From NCBI GenBank assembly GCA_029266035.1, contig JAJUFH010000027.1:1-40249 (forward strand): a DNA stretch of 40,249 nucleotides. Direction: 5' to 3'. This document shows, piece by piece, positions 19,725 through 27,748 of this stretch (its first letter is position 1; every line of letters begins with the position of its first letter). The notes under the pieces are model-generated. The model saw nothing but the letters and a program-made list of their open reading frames with translations. It did no database searches and was not told the DNA's origin. Source of the stretch: Sinomicrobium sp. GTDB lineage: Bacteria; Bacteroidota; Bacteroidia; Flavobacteriales; Flavobacteriaceae. A program made the translations under genes and the position numbers.

Positions 19725-19795
19725 GCCTCCTCCCCTGTCTGTAATATTTGCAACGAATACTGTAGTACCCGCAATATCCAAGAGTCTTATCTTCA

Positions 19796-19803
19796 TACCT
19801 TTG
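19796..19803 (+). promoter_or_regulatory. -7 promoter element for the SDR gene
   Basis: TACCTTTG matches TAnnTTTG, giving a start near 19809 and a leader of about 20 nt. It suggests the SDR is transcribed independently of the broken regulator. Confidence 0.5.
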
Positions 19804-19828
19804 TAGTGTAAAAATAAAAAGTACAGAA

Positions 19829-20566
19829 ATGAAAAATTTAGCAGACAAAGTAATTCTCGTTACCGGTGCATCCAAAGGTATAGGCGCTGCAGTAGCAAAG
19901 CGATTGGCACAGGCAGGAGCCAGTGTTATCGTAAATTATGCCGGAAGTAAAACCGAGGCAGAACAAGTTGTAAAAAGTATTCAAACCGAAGGCGGATCTG
20001 CAGTAGCAGTTCAAGCAGATGTGAGTAAGCCCGAACAAGTAAAAGAGCTCTTCGACCGGTCCATCGAGCCGTTTGGAAAAATTGACGTATTGGTCAACAA
20101 TGCCGGTATAATGATTACCAAGCCCATCAAAGACACTACCGACGACGATTTTACACGACAGTTTGACATCAATGTACGAGGAGTATTCAACACCCTGCGC
20201 GAAGCAGCTACCAGGCTTGCAGATCACGGGAGCATCATCAATTTCTCCACTACAGTAAACCGCTTGATGCTACCTACTTATGGTACCTATGTGGCTACAA
20301 AAGCTGCGGTAGAACAACTCACACGTGTATTTTCTAAGGAAATAGGCAGGGGTATCAATGTCAATTCAGTTTCTCCCGGACCTACCAATACCGAACTCTT
20401 TATGAAAGGAAAACCACAGGAAGTGATCAATCACCTAGCCTCAATGAATCCGTTTGGAAGAATAGGCGAACCCGGCGATATAGCTGAAGTAGTTGTTTTC
20501 CTAGCAAGTGACGAGGCCAAGTGGATCAATGCGCAAAACATAGGTGTGAACGGTGGAATGGCTTGA
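19829..20566 (+). CDS. SDR-family NAD(P)-dependent oxidoreductase
   Basis: This is a classical short-chain dehydrogenase/reductase of 245 aa. The cofactor site is TGASKGIG (residues 12-19), NNAG lies at 90-93, and the catalytic set is Ser140 with Tyr154 and Lys158 (YVATK). The C-terminus carries SPGPTNTELF and ends INAQNIGVNGGMA, as in 3-oxoacyl-ACP reductase-like members. The residues NYAG at the end of strand 2 suit NADPH better than NADH (inference). The substrate cannot be told from sequence. Placement next to an AraC-type regulator suggests induction by a small molecule. Confidence 0.9.
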   Translation: MKNLADKVILVTGASKGIGAAVAKRLAQAGASVIVNYAGSKTEAEQVVKSIQTEGGSAVAVQADVSKPEQVKELFDRSIEPFGKIDVLVNNAGIMITKPIKDTTDDDFTRQFDINVRGVFNTLREAATRLADHGSIINFSTTVNRLMLPTYGTYVATKAAVEQLTRVFSKEIGRGINVNSVSPGPTNTELFMKGKPQEVINHLASMNPFGRIGEPGDIAEVVVFLASDEAKWINAQNIGVNGGMA

Positions 20567-20583
20567 TGTTGTTGGTTTGGGGT

Positions 20584-21210
20584 TTAGTTGTCGATATGAG
20601 GCAGGGCGTTGTACATATCGAAAGTGCCCTCTGTGATCTCGATGACCTCTCCGGTTGCATAGCCTTGTTTCATACCTTTTAGTGTGGCTGAAAAGCTTCC
20701 TTGAAGCCGGTTTGTTTTTCGTTGTTCCACAGTGCCGTCGCTTTTTTCAAACTCGGTGATGGTCAATGTTCCCACATAGGGCGAACCCGCAGGATCGGCG
20801 CGTGATACAAAAGCAATTTCCGAAACAGCCTTGTTGTAATAATGTATTTCGGCCGTACCCGGTGCCATTCCCGATTGGGTAATTTCAGATGCTATCGGGT
20901 AAGATCCTAGGGGATTGTCTATTTTGTCGAGAGGCAAGCGAAGCGTAATAGAAAATGTTTCCCCCTCGCCCGATTGCATGGCAGTCAGCAATATATCATA
21001 CGAATCGTCGATTTCATCAATGGTCAATCCCGGTTCGATAAACTTTACTTCAAAAGAATCGTCGGTTTCCCACGGTATACCATCTACCCTCATTTTCAGA
21101 TAACTGTCAAATGAACTATTGTTTTTGTCACCATCACCCTTAGAGCAGGATGTTATAAAAGCATAAGCAGTAAAAAGCAACCAAAGGGCCTGGGTTAATT
21201 TTGTTTTCAT
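20584..21210 (-). CDS. Putative surface lipoprotein
   Basis: This 208-aa protein starts with a signal peptide ending FITSC and then SKGDGDKNN, so the mature form is probably lipidated at Cys22. The charged stretch after the Cys resembles the lipoprotein export signals that send Bacteroidota lipoproteins to the cell surface. The mature part is acidic and beta-rich (VDGIPWETDDSFEVKF, NPLGSYPIASEIT), like small flavobacterial lipoproteins of DUF6252 type (low confidence). It ends convergently 17 bp from the SDR gene. It is the last gene of a four-gene minus-strand cluster. Confidence 0.65.
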   Translation of the reverse strand: MKTKLTQALWLLFTAYAFITSCSKGDGDKNNSSFDSYLKMRVDGIPWETDDSFEVKFIEPGLTIDEIDDSYDILLTAMQSGEGETFSITLRLPLDKIDNPLGSYPIASEITQSGMAPGTAEIHYYNKAVSEIAFVSRADPAGSPYVGTLTITEFEKSDGTVEQRKTNRLQGSFSATLKGMKQGYATGEVIEITEGTFDMYNALPHIDN

Positions 21211-21238
21211 CTTTAATAGATTTTTGTCAGTTTTAGAG

Positions 21239-21865
21239 CTATTGGTCGCAATCGCAGTTTACTCCGGTGACAAACACACCTCCCGAAGTGATTTCATTGT
21301 AGTGGGTACGGTCAAGAGAAAATTCAGCTTCCACAGATACCATCCCTACTTCTTGCGAGTTTTCTACCCCTCCTTCCCATTTTATAACTGTTCCAGTGAT
21401 ACTCAACTGTATCCATTGCCCAGAGTTTTCCTTTACAGTTAAGGTAATTTCTCCTTTATTATTAAATCTTCCTTTGTCATATTCAAATCCGTCAAACTCA
21501 CCAACACTTAATTGCAATGCATGAAAGAAGTTGGCCGTATACGTTGTTCCCACAGGGGTATCTCGGTCAAATTGTACACCATCTTCCGACATAAAATCGA
21601 ATACTGGGTCTGTATCCCCGTTAGCTTTGGTCTGTCCTATAGAAATATTTAAGCTTGATTTTCCGTCGGGTCCGGTTGCTGCGTTGAGCACTATATAATC
21701 CTGTCCAAACTTATTCGGAAGAGTGGTCTGTCCGTCTATGGTAACTTTGTACCAACACTCCCCCTTGGCTTCTTTATCCTGATTCTCTTCTTTTTCTTTA
21801 GAACAAGACGTCACTACAAAGCCTATGCAGAACAGCAATATTGTTTTTTTTAAAATTATTTTCAT
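21239..21865 (-). CDS. Putative surface lipoprotein
   Basis: This 208-aa protein has a signal peptide with lipobox VVTSC and then the charged stretch SKEKEENQDKE, a likely lipoprotein surface-export signal. The mature domain is beta-rich with no catalytic motif that I recognise and ends in a Cys pair (NCDCDQ). It resembles the neighbouring 208-aa lipoprotein in size and layout, though sequence identity looks low. The gap to the next gene downstream is 28 bp, so the two are likely co-transcribed. Confidence 0.65.
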   Translation of the reverse strand: MKIILKKTILLFCIGFVVTSCSKEKEENQDKEAKGECWYKVTIDGQTTLPNKFGQDYIVLNAATGPDGKSSLNISIGQTKANGDTDPVFDFMSEDGVQFDRDTPVGTTYTANFFHALQLSVGEFDGFEYDKGRFNNKGEITLTVKENSGQWIQLSITGTVIKWEGGVENSQEVGMVSVEAEFSLDRTHYNEITSGGVFVTGVNCDCDQ

Positions 21866-21942
21866 AATTCGTCGTTTAAGTTTTTACACTAAGTCAATTA
21901 TATTACCGTTGTTTTTTCCTTTTAAACAGCGGAGTTTATTGT

Positions 21943-21996
21943 GCCTGTCAGGCAATGACGGAGGAGCTGTAGAATAATAATCACTGCCGACAGGGC
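21943..21996. repeat. Intergenic hairpin repeat
   Basis: GCCTGTCAGGCA (21943-21954) and TGCCGACAGGGC (21985-21996) pair with one bulge on each side. The hairpin sits in the 178-bp gap within the lipoprotein cluster and contains CAATGACGGAGGAG, as in the dispersed-type repeats at 4952 and 13005. It could reduce readthrough between the two halves of the cluster. Confidence 0.45.
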
Positions 21997-22043
21997 TTAA
22001 TATCTCATTCAGAAATTCACTCTCGATTTAGGGCAACACTATT

Positions 22044-22838
22044 TTAATTTGCCTTTTTATAAGTGTATTCCCTAGTTTGAACAACGACATCAGAGCCTCG
22101 GTTGTACACCTCTGCTTTTTCAGGATAGCCTTCTTCATTGTATGTATATTCAAAAATCTGATCTGTCACTACACCAGAGGAAGTTGTTTTCACCGCTTGA
22201 ACGTTGTTGACTGCGCTTATCTTCCAAGGCCAGGGAAAACAGCTAAAATGTCCATTCATATCGTCGTAATCACTATTCTCAATAATACTATTTGTCGAGA
22301 CCATGTTGGCTACGGTCAGGTTTCCTTTGTCGTCAAAAGTGTAGGTATTGGTAACCGAACCTTCGTCGTCTTCAGAAATAAAGGTTTCAGAAACAGTGTT
22401 TGCAGCATAGGTATATCGAATAGTAATTGGGTCACTGTCGTCATTCGGGTCGTACAAACTACCCGACACGGGTTTGTCGCCTGCTTCATAGGTATAATCT
22501 TCTCTTAGATTAGCATTGCCATCTGGCTCGATATGGTCTAACCTAATCAGTCTACCGGAATTGTCGCGACTTATGTCAAAACCAGCCTCAGTATCGGAAA
22601 ACCTTACAGCAATAAGCAAATTTTGATCGTTGTACTGATAGCTCTCCACGATTTTCCCATTTACCTTAAACTGGGTCAGCAAAAGCGTATTGTTTTCATT
22701 ACCAGTTGTAGGGTCTGTATAACAAGGACTTTCTTTATCGTTGGGATCGCACTCATCGTCATCCTTACTATCTGAACAGGAGTTGAGTGTACTGGCTACC
22801 CATAACAGGCAAATTAATTTTGGAAATATTGTTTTCAT
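22044..22838 (-). CDS. Putative lipoprotein with YD/RHS-like beta repeats
   Basis: This 264-aa protein has a signal peptide ending TLNSC, followed by SDSKDDDECD, a strongly acidic stretch consistent with surface export. The mature part is made of short repeats with the pattern 'Y.Y...G.l......' (SYQYNDQNLLIAV, DYTYEAGDKP, YTFDDKGNLTVAN, EYTYNEEGYPEKAE), as in YD/RHS-type beta repeats and DUF4595-like lipoproteins. No enzymatic motif is seen. It lies 25 bp downstream of the cluster's first gene. Confidence 0.7.
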   Translation of the reverse strand: MKTIFPKLICLLWVASTLNSCSDSKDDDECDPNDKESPCYTDPTTGNENNTLLLTQFKVNGKIVESYQYNDQNLLIAVRFSDTEAGFDISRDNSGRLIRLDHIEPDGNANLREDYTYEAGDKPVSGSLYDPNDDSDPITIRYTYAANTVSETFISEDDEGSVTNTYTFDDKGNLTVANMVSTNSIIENSDYDDMNGHFSCFPWPWKISAVNNVQAVKTTSSGVVTDQIFEYTYNEEGYPEKAEVYNRGSDVVVQTREYTYKKAN

Positions 22839-22863
22839 AGTTTGTGAATTTTAAAGTGTATCA

Positions 22864-23628
22864 TTAAAAGTTATAAGCGATATCGATGGCAGCTTCCGGC
22901 ACGGGTTCGAACATGGAATTGTCGGGGATAAAATCCAATTGAAAGGTCGATACAAAATCACCTTTTGTATACCAGTTTTGAATGCTGAGAGGTATTTCTG
23001 CACTGTCCTTTTTCAATACTGCAGTAAGCATATATCGCCCTATCGGAATATCTTTGATATAGCCGTATTCCTCCCAATGAGGATCGCCGTATTTCAGCCT
23101 GAATTTTCTTCCCTTCGAACCGTCTATCAACAAACCTACAGGATTAAATATCAGTTCTATGTCTTCGTAATCATCCTCAAAACGATCTACAGTAAGTACG
23201 GTGAGCTGCCCCCCGTAAAAATAAGCTTCATTCTCAGGATCGGTTCGCGCCAGTCTCCACCTAAAATTGCGTATACCTCCCTCTTCTGAGAGCGAATCGT
23301 TATTGTCGGGATACAGTTGTATACTATAAGTTTCTCCGTTGTACTCTTTTTTAAAACAAGCATAGGCTACCCAGCTGCCAGTATGCAGCTTAATTTTGTA
23401 GGTACCGTCTTTTTTTGTTGTAGCTTGGAGATAAGAGTCCTTAAATTCTGTATTGTAGAGATAGATCTTTGCTCCGGCAATGGGATCGCCTTCAGTGTCG
23501 ACCACCTTTCCCCTAGCATAGCCTGTTTCGATATTATACTTGTCATTGAGGTTATTATCTTCCTCGTCAAAGGAAAACGCAATAAGTATCAATATAACCA
23601 ATACCCATATTTTAAGTTTTGTTTTCAT
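22864..23628 (-). CDS. Secreted protein with carboxypeptidase-regulatory-like domain
   Basis: This 254-aa protein heads the minus-strand cluster. The N-terminus is a signal or anchor segment (KIWVLVILILIAFSF), followed by DEEDNNLNDK. Residues about 35-90 form a carboxypeptidase-regulatory/Cna-B-like fold: ARGKVVDTEGDPIAGAKIYL and KKDGTYKIKLHTG. The usual lipobox Cys is absent: the position just before the acidic stretch is Phe (TTT), one base from Cys (TGT). It may be membrane-anchored by an uncleaved helix or be a former lipoprotein. It is divergent from the histidine kinase gene and shares its regulatory region. Confidence 0.65.
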   Translation of the reverse strand: MKTKLKIWVLVILILIAFSFDEEDNNLNDKYNIETGYARGKVVDTEGDPIAGAKIYLYNTEFKDSYLQATTKKDGTYKIKLHTGSWVAYACFKKEYNGETYSIQLYPDNNDSLSEEGGIRNFRWRLARTDPENEAYFYGGQLTVLTVDRFEDDYEDIELIFNPVGLLIDGSKGRKFRLKYGDPHWEEYGYIKDIPIGRYMLTAVLKKDSAEIPLSIQNWYTKGDFVSTFQLDFIPDNSMFEPVPEAAIDIAYNF

Positions 23629-23676
23629 TATCTTACAGTTTGGTTACTTTGTTTTGAGTGAATGGTGCTATTGGAA

Positions 23677-23753
23677 CAAAACTACAATAGGCTTCCGGGC
23701 TGTTTTACCCCCAAAAGGGGGGTTTTTATTCGATTGGCAATACGCTATCTTTG
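23677..23753. promoter_or_regulatory. Divergent promoter region with central CCCCC-AAAA-GGGGG palindrome
   Basis: A -7 element TAGTTTTG lies on the minus strand (23684-23677) facing the lipoprotein cluster, and TATCTTTG lies on the plus strand (23746-23753) facing the histidine kinase. Between them CCCCC (23708-23712) and GGGGG (23717-23721) form a dyad centred at 23714.5. The centre is about 43-45 bp from both predicted start sites, a typical activator position. I infer an operator for the adjacent LuxR-type regulator that serves both units. Confidence 0.5.
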
Positions 23754-23772
23754 TCTTAAGAACTAATTGACA

Positions 23773-23799
23773 ATGAAAACTTTACTCCTACCCATATGA
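23773..23799 (+). other. Eight-codon upstream ORF overlapping the kinase start
   Basis: ATG at 23773 opens MKTLLLPI, and its TGA stop (23797-23799) overlaps the kinase ATG (23796-23798) as ATGA. This arrangement can couple translation, but a frame this short can also occur by chance. Confidence 0.25.
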
Positions 23800-25730
23800 A
23801 ATTTCACTACACTGCCAAAATACTGCGGCTATGCTTGCTGCTCATTCCGCTAATGGGCATCGGACAAAACTTGGATTCGTTGGAACAAGCGCTAAAAAAA
23901 CAAGACATCACTGCAAGCGAAAAGATCAAGCTCTATGACGATTTGAGTTGGTTTTACAACAGTGTAGATGTAAAACGCTCACTGACATTTGGAAAAAAGG
24001 GCTTGGAACTCGCCAAAAAAAACGGCGATAAAAAAATGGAGGCCACCTTTTACAGAAATATGGGTGTAGCCTATTTTATGGGCAGTGTATACGATACAGC
24101 TACCATATACTTAGACAAGGCCAAACCGATAGCCTTGCAGCTAAACGACTACCGGATGCAGGCCTCTATTTACAATACATATGCCAATATCTATCGCGTT
24201 CAAAGCGCCTATGACAAGGCGATAGAAAACTACCTCAATGCAGCCCAAGTACTCGAAACCAACAAAGATCTACACAAGCTCACTCTGGTGTATTCCAATA
24301 TTGGAGGTACTTACCAAATTATACACAATTATGAACAGGCACTCTTCTATTTAAAAAAAGCGGAAAAACTTGCAATACAAAACGGTGACGACGAAGGTCT
24401 GGTCTCCGTTTATATTTCCCTGAGCGACATTGGCCTCTACAACGATATACCAAAAGAAGAATCGATAAGCTATGCACAAAGGGCGATTGAACTTTGTAGA
24501 AAAATAGGTAATAAGTTTTCAGAAAACAAAGCGCTGCAAACCCTGGCAAAGATATATTACCATCACGATGATTACGACAAGGCAGAACCTCTTGCCTTAC
24601 AATCGGTTAGCCAAGCAAAAAAACTGGGCTTTCCCCGACTTATAGCCGAGGGACTTAGCTTGGTTACCAGCATTTATCTCTATCAGGGAAGATATACCGA
24701 ATCGATTGCAATAGCCAGGGAAACACTAAAAATCGACTCTACTGATACCAATATTTCCATAAGCGTGTATAGCAATTTGGCACAAGCCTATGCGTATCTC
24801 GGAAATCCTGATTCAACCCAAACCTACTTAAACCATTACCGAGTGACGGTCGATAAATTCGCCAACCAATCGTACCAAAGTTCGCTATCGGCTATGGAGG
24901 TTAAATACGAAACCGAAAAAAAAGAACTCAAAATAACCGCTTTGGAGAAACAACGTCAACTATACATTTGGCTCGGGATTGCAGGTACAGTTATTCTACT
25001 TATCGCTCTGGCCTTTGCCTTTATACGCTACCGACTGGCGGTAAGTCGCCGCAAACTGGCCGAAAAAGAAAAACAACAGCTGGAACAGGAAAGGCAACTG
25101 GTAGCAGTACAAGCCACGCTAGACGGCGAAGCTGCTGAGCGCAGTAGACTGGCCAAAGACTTACACGACGGACTGGGAGGAATGTTGTCTGCTGTCAAAC
25201 TCAACCTCCCACAGCTAAAAGGCGATGCTGCTGTACTGGAAACTATCGATGTAAACCGATTCCAGAAAGCGCTGGGAATGTTGGACGACTCCATTCAGGA
25301 GCTGCGTCGGGTGGCGCACCACATGATGCCTGAATCATTGCTGCGCTACGGTTTAAAAATATCGCTGTCCGATTTCTGCGATGCCATACCTGCTGCCGAC
25401 TTCCACTACTTCGGGGACGAAGCTCGACTGCCTGAAAAATTGGAAATTATGGTGTATCGCTGTATTCACGAACTGGTAAACAATGCCTTAAAACACGCCG
25501 AGGCCAGTCATATCAACGTACAGCTTATACAGGAAGACGACCGTTTGTCGTTTACCGTACAAGACAACGGCAAAGGCTTTGATCAACATACCGCAACCGA
25601 GGGTATGGGACTTCACAATATCCGACAACGCGTCGAAGCCTTTAAAGGTCAACTAAATATCTATTCCACACCAAAAGGAACAGAAGTACACGTAGAATTA
25701 GAATTGACCCAAACAGAACAAGATGATTAA
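23796..25730 (+). CDS. TPR-containing sensor histidine kinase (HisKA_3/NarX type)
   Basis: This 644-aa membrane sensor kinase has a signal peptide (MKFHYTAKILRLCLLLIPL), then a periplasmic array of TPR helices over about residues 40-370 (for example NMGVAYFMGSVYDTATIYL, IYNTYANIYRVQSAYDKAI). One transmembrane helix lies at about 389-411, followed by a coiled coil (about 418-450). The HisKA_3 box is ERSRLAKDLHDGLGG with phospho-accepting His457. The ATPase domain has HELVNNALKHA and DNGKGF, then GMGLHNIRQRV. This is the standard flavobacterial partner of LuxR response regulators and probably senses an envelope cue. It overlaps the regulator gene by 8 bp. Confidence 0.92.
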   Translation: MKFHYTAKILRLCLLLIPLMGIGQNLDSLEQALKKQDITASEKIKLYDDLSWFYNSVDVKRSLTFGKKGLELAKKNGDKKMEATFYRNMGVAYFMGSVYDTATIYLDKAKPIALQLNDYRMQASIYNTYANIYRVQSAYDKAIENYLNAAQVLETNKDLHKLTLVYSNIGGTYQIIHNYEQALFYLKKAEKLAIQNGDDEGLVSVYISLSDIGLYNDIPKEESISYAQRAIELCRKIGNKFSENKALQTLAKIYYHHDDYDKAEPLALQSVSQAKKLGFPRLIAEGLSLVTSIYLYQGRYTESIAIARETLKIDSTDTNISISVYSNLAQAYAYLGNPDSTQTYLNHYRVTVDKFANQSYQSSLSAMEVKYETEKKELKITALEKQRQLYIWLGIAGTVILLIALAFAFIRYRLAVSRRKLAEKEKQQLEQERQLVAVQATLDGEAAERSRLAKDLHDGLGGMLSAVKLNLPQLKGDAAVLETIDVNRFQKALGMLDDSIQELRRVAHHMMPESLLRYGLKISLSDFCDAIPAADFHYFGDEARLPEKLEIMVYRCIHELVNNALKHAEASHINVQLIQEDDRLSFTVQDNGKGFDQHTATEGMGLHNIRQRVEAFKGQLNIYSTPKGTEVHVELELTQTEQDD

Positions 25731-26334
25731 AGTAGCCATAGTAGACGACCATAAGATACTGACCGAAGGACTAAAAGGACTGATTGGAGAATCGGGAATA
25801 GCCGAAGTGGTCGGTATAGCACACAGCGCTGCCGAATGCCGGAGTTCCATCAGTTTCTGGAAACCAGAGGTGTTGATGCTCGATGTCGAACTACCCGATA
25901 TGAGCGGTATTGAGTATTGCAAGGAGCTGAAAGAGCGCTTCCCGGATGTAAAAATACTCGCTCTGACTACCCATAACGAATACACCATAGTGCGACAAAT
26001 GCTAGACAATGGCGCTTCGGGTTATCTGATTAAAAATGCTATGGCCGACGAGGTGCTTCAAGGCATAGAAGCCGTGGCTTCAGGAGAGGTATTTCTCTGC
26101 CACGAGATCGACCTCTTGATGAAGCGCCCCTCTGAAAAAAACATCTGGCTCACCGATCGAGAGAGAGAATTGCTAAAGCTGATCTCTGAAGGACTCACCA
26201 ATGGAGAGATAGCCGACAAGATCTTCCTGAGCCCGGAAACTATCAAGGGATACCGCAAAAACCTATTGTTGAAATTAGGAGCAAAAAATACAGCCGTACT
26301 GGTAAAAATGGCCGTTGAGCAAAAGCTGATATAA
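25723..26334 (+). CDS. LuxR/NarL-family response regulator
   Basis: This 203-aa DNA-binding response regulator has a receiver domain with the acidic pair D8-D9, phospho-acceptor D54 (LMLDVELPD), and conserved Lys near 104 (YLIKNA). A C-terminal LuxR helix-turn-helix follows (LTDREREL, GLTNGEIADKIFLSPETIK). It is translationally coupled to the kinase. It is the best candidate to bind the CCCCC-AAAA-GGGGG palindrome upstream of the operon. Its stop marks the end of the core-like sequence; the accessory island begins within about 50 bp. Confidence 0.92.
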   Translation: MIKVAIVDDHKILTEGLKGLIGESGIAEVVGIAHSAAECRSSISFWKPEVLMLDVELPDMSGIEYCKELKERFPDVKILALTTHNEYTIVRQMLDNGASGYLIKNAMADEVLQGIEAVASGEVFLCHEIDLLMKRPSEKNIWLTDRERELLKLISEGLTNGEIADKIFLSPETIKGYRKNLLLKLGAKNTAVLVKMAVEQKLI

Positions 26335-26369
26335 ACCGAAACCAAACAACGGCTTCAAACAGATCCTCG

Positions 26370-26562
26370 CTACATTTTTAGGGAAGGCTACAGTTTCTTG
26401 CCAGCTTTCAATTTCTATATTCTGTCTACAAAAATTGCAACTGACCGATTCAAAATTTTCACCAGGGTCTATAAACTCAACATTGTTTGTTAGGATCGAC
26501 CTTATTTCATTTTCCGAAAATTCAGTAGCCAAGTATATTATTACTTCTTTCTGATGCTCCAT
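26370..26562 (-). pseudogene. Truncated 5' part of an unrecognised gene
   Basis: Reading on the minus strand from an ATG at 26562 gives MEHQKEVIIYLATEFSENE, then a segment with CNFCRQNIEIESWQE (a CxxC pair). It looks like genuine protein up to about 26380. After that the frame continues only as the antisense shadow of the response-regulator gene. I infer that the 3' part was lost where island DNA joins the core genome. The family is not recognised. The frame can be extended upstream to 26688 but without coding character. Confidence 0.45.
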
Positions 26563-26682
26563 TGAAGGTTTATAATTGGGTTCTAAATGTACAACCACAA
26601 TTACGGTGTATTCGACTACGTCCCCAATCCACTCCGAATTGCTTAAAATTTGTACTAATCCGAAAATAATCGCTAATTTAAC

Positions 26683-26710
26683 TCGCAACTAACATAATAC
26701 TTAACCGTTG
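26683..26710 (+). repeat. Right arm of an attC-like element (copy A3)
   Basis: TCGCAACTAAC...CTTAACCGTTG matches the right arm of the 39851-39975 element at 20 of 28 positions. It ends 12 bp before the RNase H start. A possible left arm, CAACCACAATTACGG, begins at 26592, which gives a span of about 119 bp like the better copies, but its pairing is poor. Confidence 0.5.
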
Positions 26711-26721
26711 TCCACTAGTTA

Positions 26722-27465
26722 ATGAAAAAATGGACTAAAATACCAGATATTGAACTCTATTCTGATGGAGGAGCTGAACCAAATCCAGGGAAAGGTGGTT
26801 TTGGAGTGATTTTATCATATCAAGGAAAGAGAAAAGAATTTTTTCAAGGTTATAAATTAACGACGAACAACCGAATGGAATTGATGGGAGTTATTTTTGG
26901 ATTAGAACGATTAAAAACAGAATCTAATGTTCAAGTATTTACAGATTCTAAATATGTAATTGATGGAATAACAAAAGGATGGGCTGAAAAATGGAAAAAA
27001 AACGAATGGAAAAGAAATAAGAATAGTCCAGCAATTAATAGTGATTTGTGGGATAGATTACTAAATGCAATTTCTAAACATAACGTAGAATTCAATTGGG
27101 TAAAAGGACATGCAGGACATAGAGAAAACGAACGTTGTGATACTCTTGCAAATATTGGATTAAATTCCGAAGAACTTATTGAGGATGTAGGATACGAACC
27201 TAAAGAAATCTACAATATCCAAAATTCCCCTGCCAATAAATCGTTTACAAAGACAAAGAAAAGCAAGATTAAAATAGAAAACGTAGGTGACGAATGCCGA
27301 AAATGTGGAGAACTGGTAATAAAGAAAACACCAAAAAAGAAAAAAATTAAACCAGACCAATCATATTATTTTGAGTACTATCTTTTTTGTCCTTCTTGCA
27401 AAACTATGTATATGACAGAAGACGGAAAAAGAGAAATCGTTAATGAAAATAAATTGTTTGAATAA
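26722..27465 (+). CDS. Ribonuclease HI with C-terminal zinc-ribbon extension
   Basis: The protein degrades the RNA strand of RNA/DNA hybrids, judged from the family. The RNase HI domain occupies residues about 8-147 with the catalytic acidic set D15 (LYSDGG), E53 (NRMELMG), D75 (VFTDSKY) and D140 (ERCDTLA), plus KGHAGH (129-134). Residues about 165-247 add a basic linker and a zinc ribbon, CRKC (192-195) and CPSC (223-226). The core enzyme is about 150 aa, so the extension is unusual. The gene is AT-richer than the core genes to its left and lies alone between two repeat-element arms, so it is probably acquired. A housekeeping RNase H would be expected elsewhere. An island-specific or defence-related role is inference. 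Confidence 0.85.
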   Translation: MKKWTKIPDIELYSDGGAEPNPGKGGFGVILSYQGKRKEFFQGYKLTTNNRMELMGVIFGLERLKTESNVQVFTDSKYVIDGITKGWAEKWKKNEWKRNKNSPAINSDLWDRLLNAISKHNVEFNWVKGHAGHRENERCDTLANIGLNSEELIEDVGYEPKEIYNIQNSPANKSFTKTKKSKIKIENVGDECRKCGELVIKKTPKKKKIKPDQSYYFEYYLFCPSCKTMYMTEDGKREIVNENKLFE

Positions 27466-27491
27466 AAATAACCTTGACTAATAACACATAG

Positions 27492-27629
27492 CTACTTTTA
27501 CAGCAGATTCTTATAGCTCAGGGTAAGTCGAATCCGTACGAAATTGCTAATGATAGTACGTATCCCAATCAACATTATTTACGGTTTTATAAAAAGAAAA
27601 ATAAAACCAGTAGTCAACAATTACAATAA
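27492..27629 (+). pseudogene. C-terminal remnant of an AraC-type helix-turn-helix domain
   Basis: The frame reads LLLQQILIAQGKSNPYEIAN, then DSTYPNQHYLRFYKKKNKT and a stop at 27627-27629. The spacing 'IAxGKSxxEIAxxxxYxNxxYxxRxYKKKxxxxxxQ' matches the last helix-turn-helix of AraC regulators. There is no start and no upstream domain: the frame is closed by a TAG just before. I read it as a decayed fragment left in the island. Confidence 0.45.
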
Positions 27630-27675
27630 GTAGTTGCTTGTCCTTGCCTACTTCGGAAGTTAGCCACCACTCATC

Positions 27676-27703
27676 GCAATTGTTCATAACCTAAACCGTT
27701 ATG
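27676..27703 (+). repeat. Right arm of an attC-like element (copy A4)
   Basis: GCAATTGTTCATAACC then TAAACCGTTATG matches the right arm of copy A1 at about 19 of 27 positions when the preceding bases are included. It lies about 70 bp before the toxin-antitoxin start. A candidate left arm begins CAACAATTACAATAAG at 27615, but pairing is weaker than in A1 and A2. Confidence 0.45.
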
Positions 27704-27748
27704 ATCTCATTTTCAAATAACACGTATTCAAAAATAAAAATAAACACG

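Noticed and set aside
23708-23727. CCCCC-AAAA-GGGGGGTTTTT as a terminator
   Set aside because: No plus-strand gene lies upstream, and the stem sits between two divergent promoters, so an operator role fits better.
26346-26370. CAACGGCTTCAAACAG as an inverted attC-like arm at the island edge
   Set aside because: Only the CAACGG end matches; the rest of the arm does not, and no partner arm was found.
26565-26688. Upstream extension of the truncated minus-strand gene
   Set aside because: The extra codons overlap the attC-like element region and lack coding character; the ATG at 26562 gives a better start.
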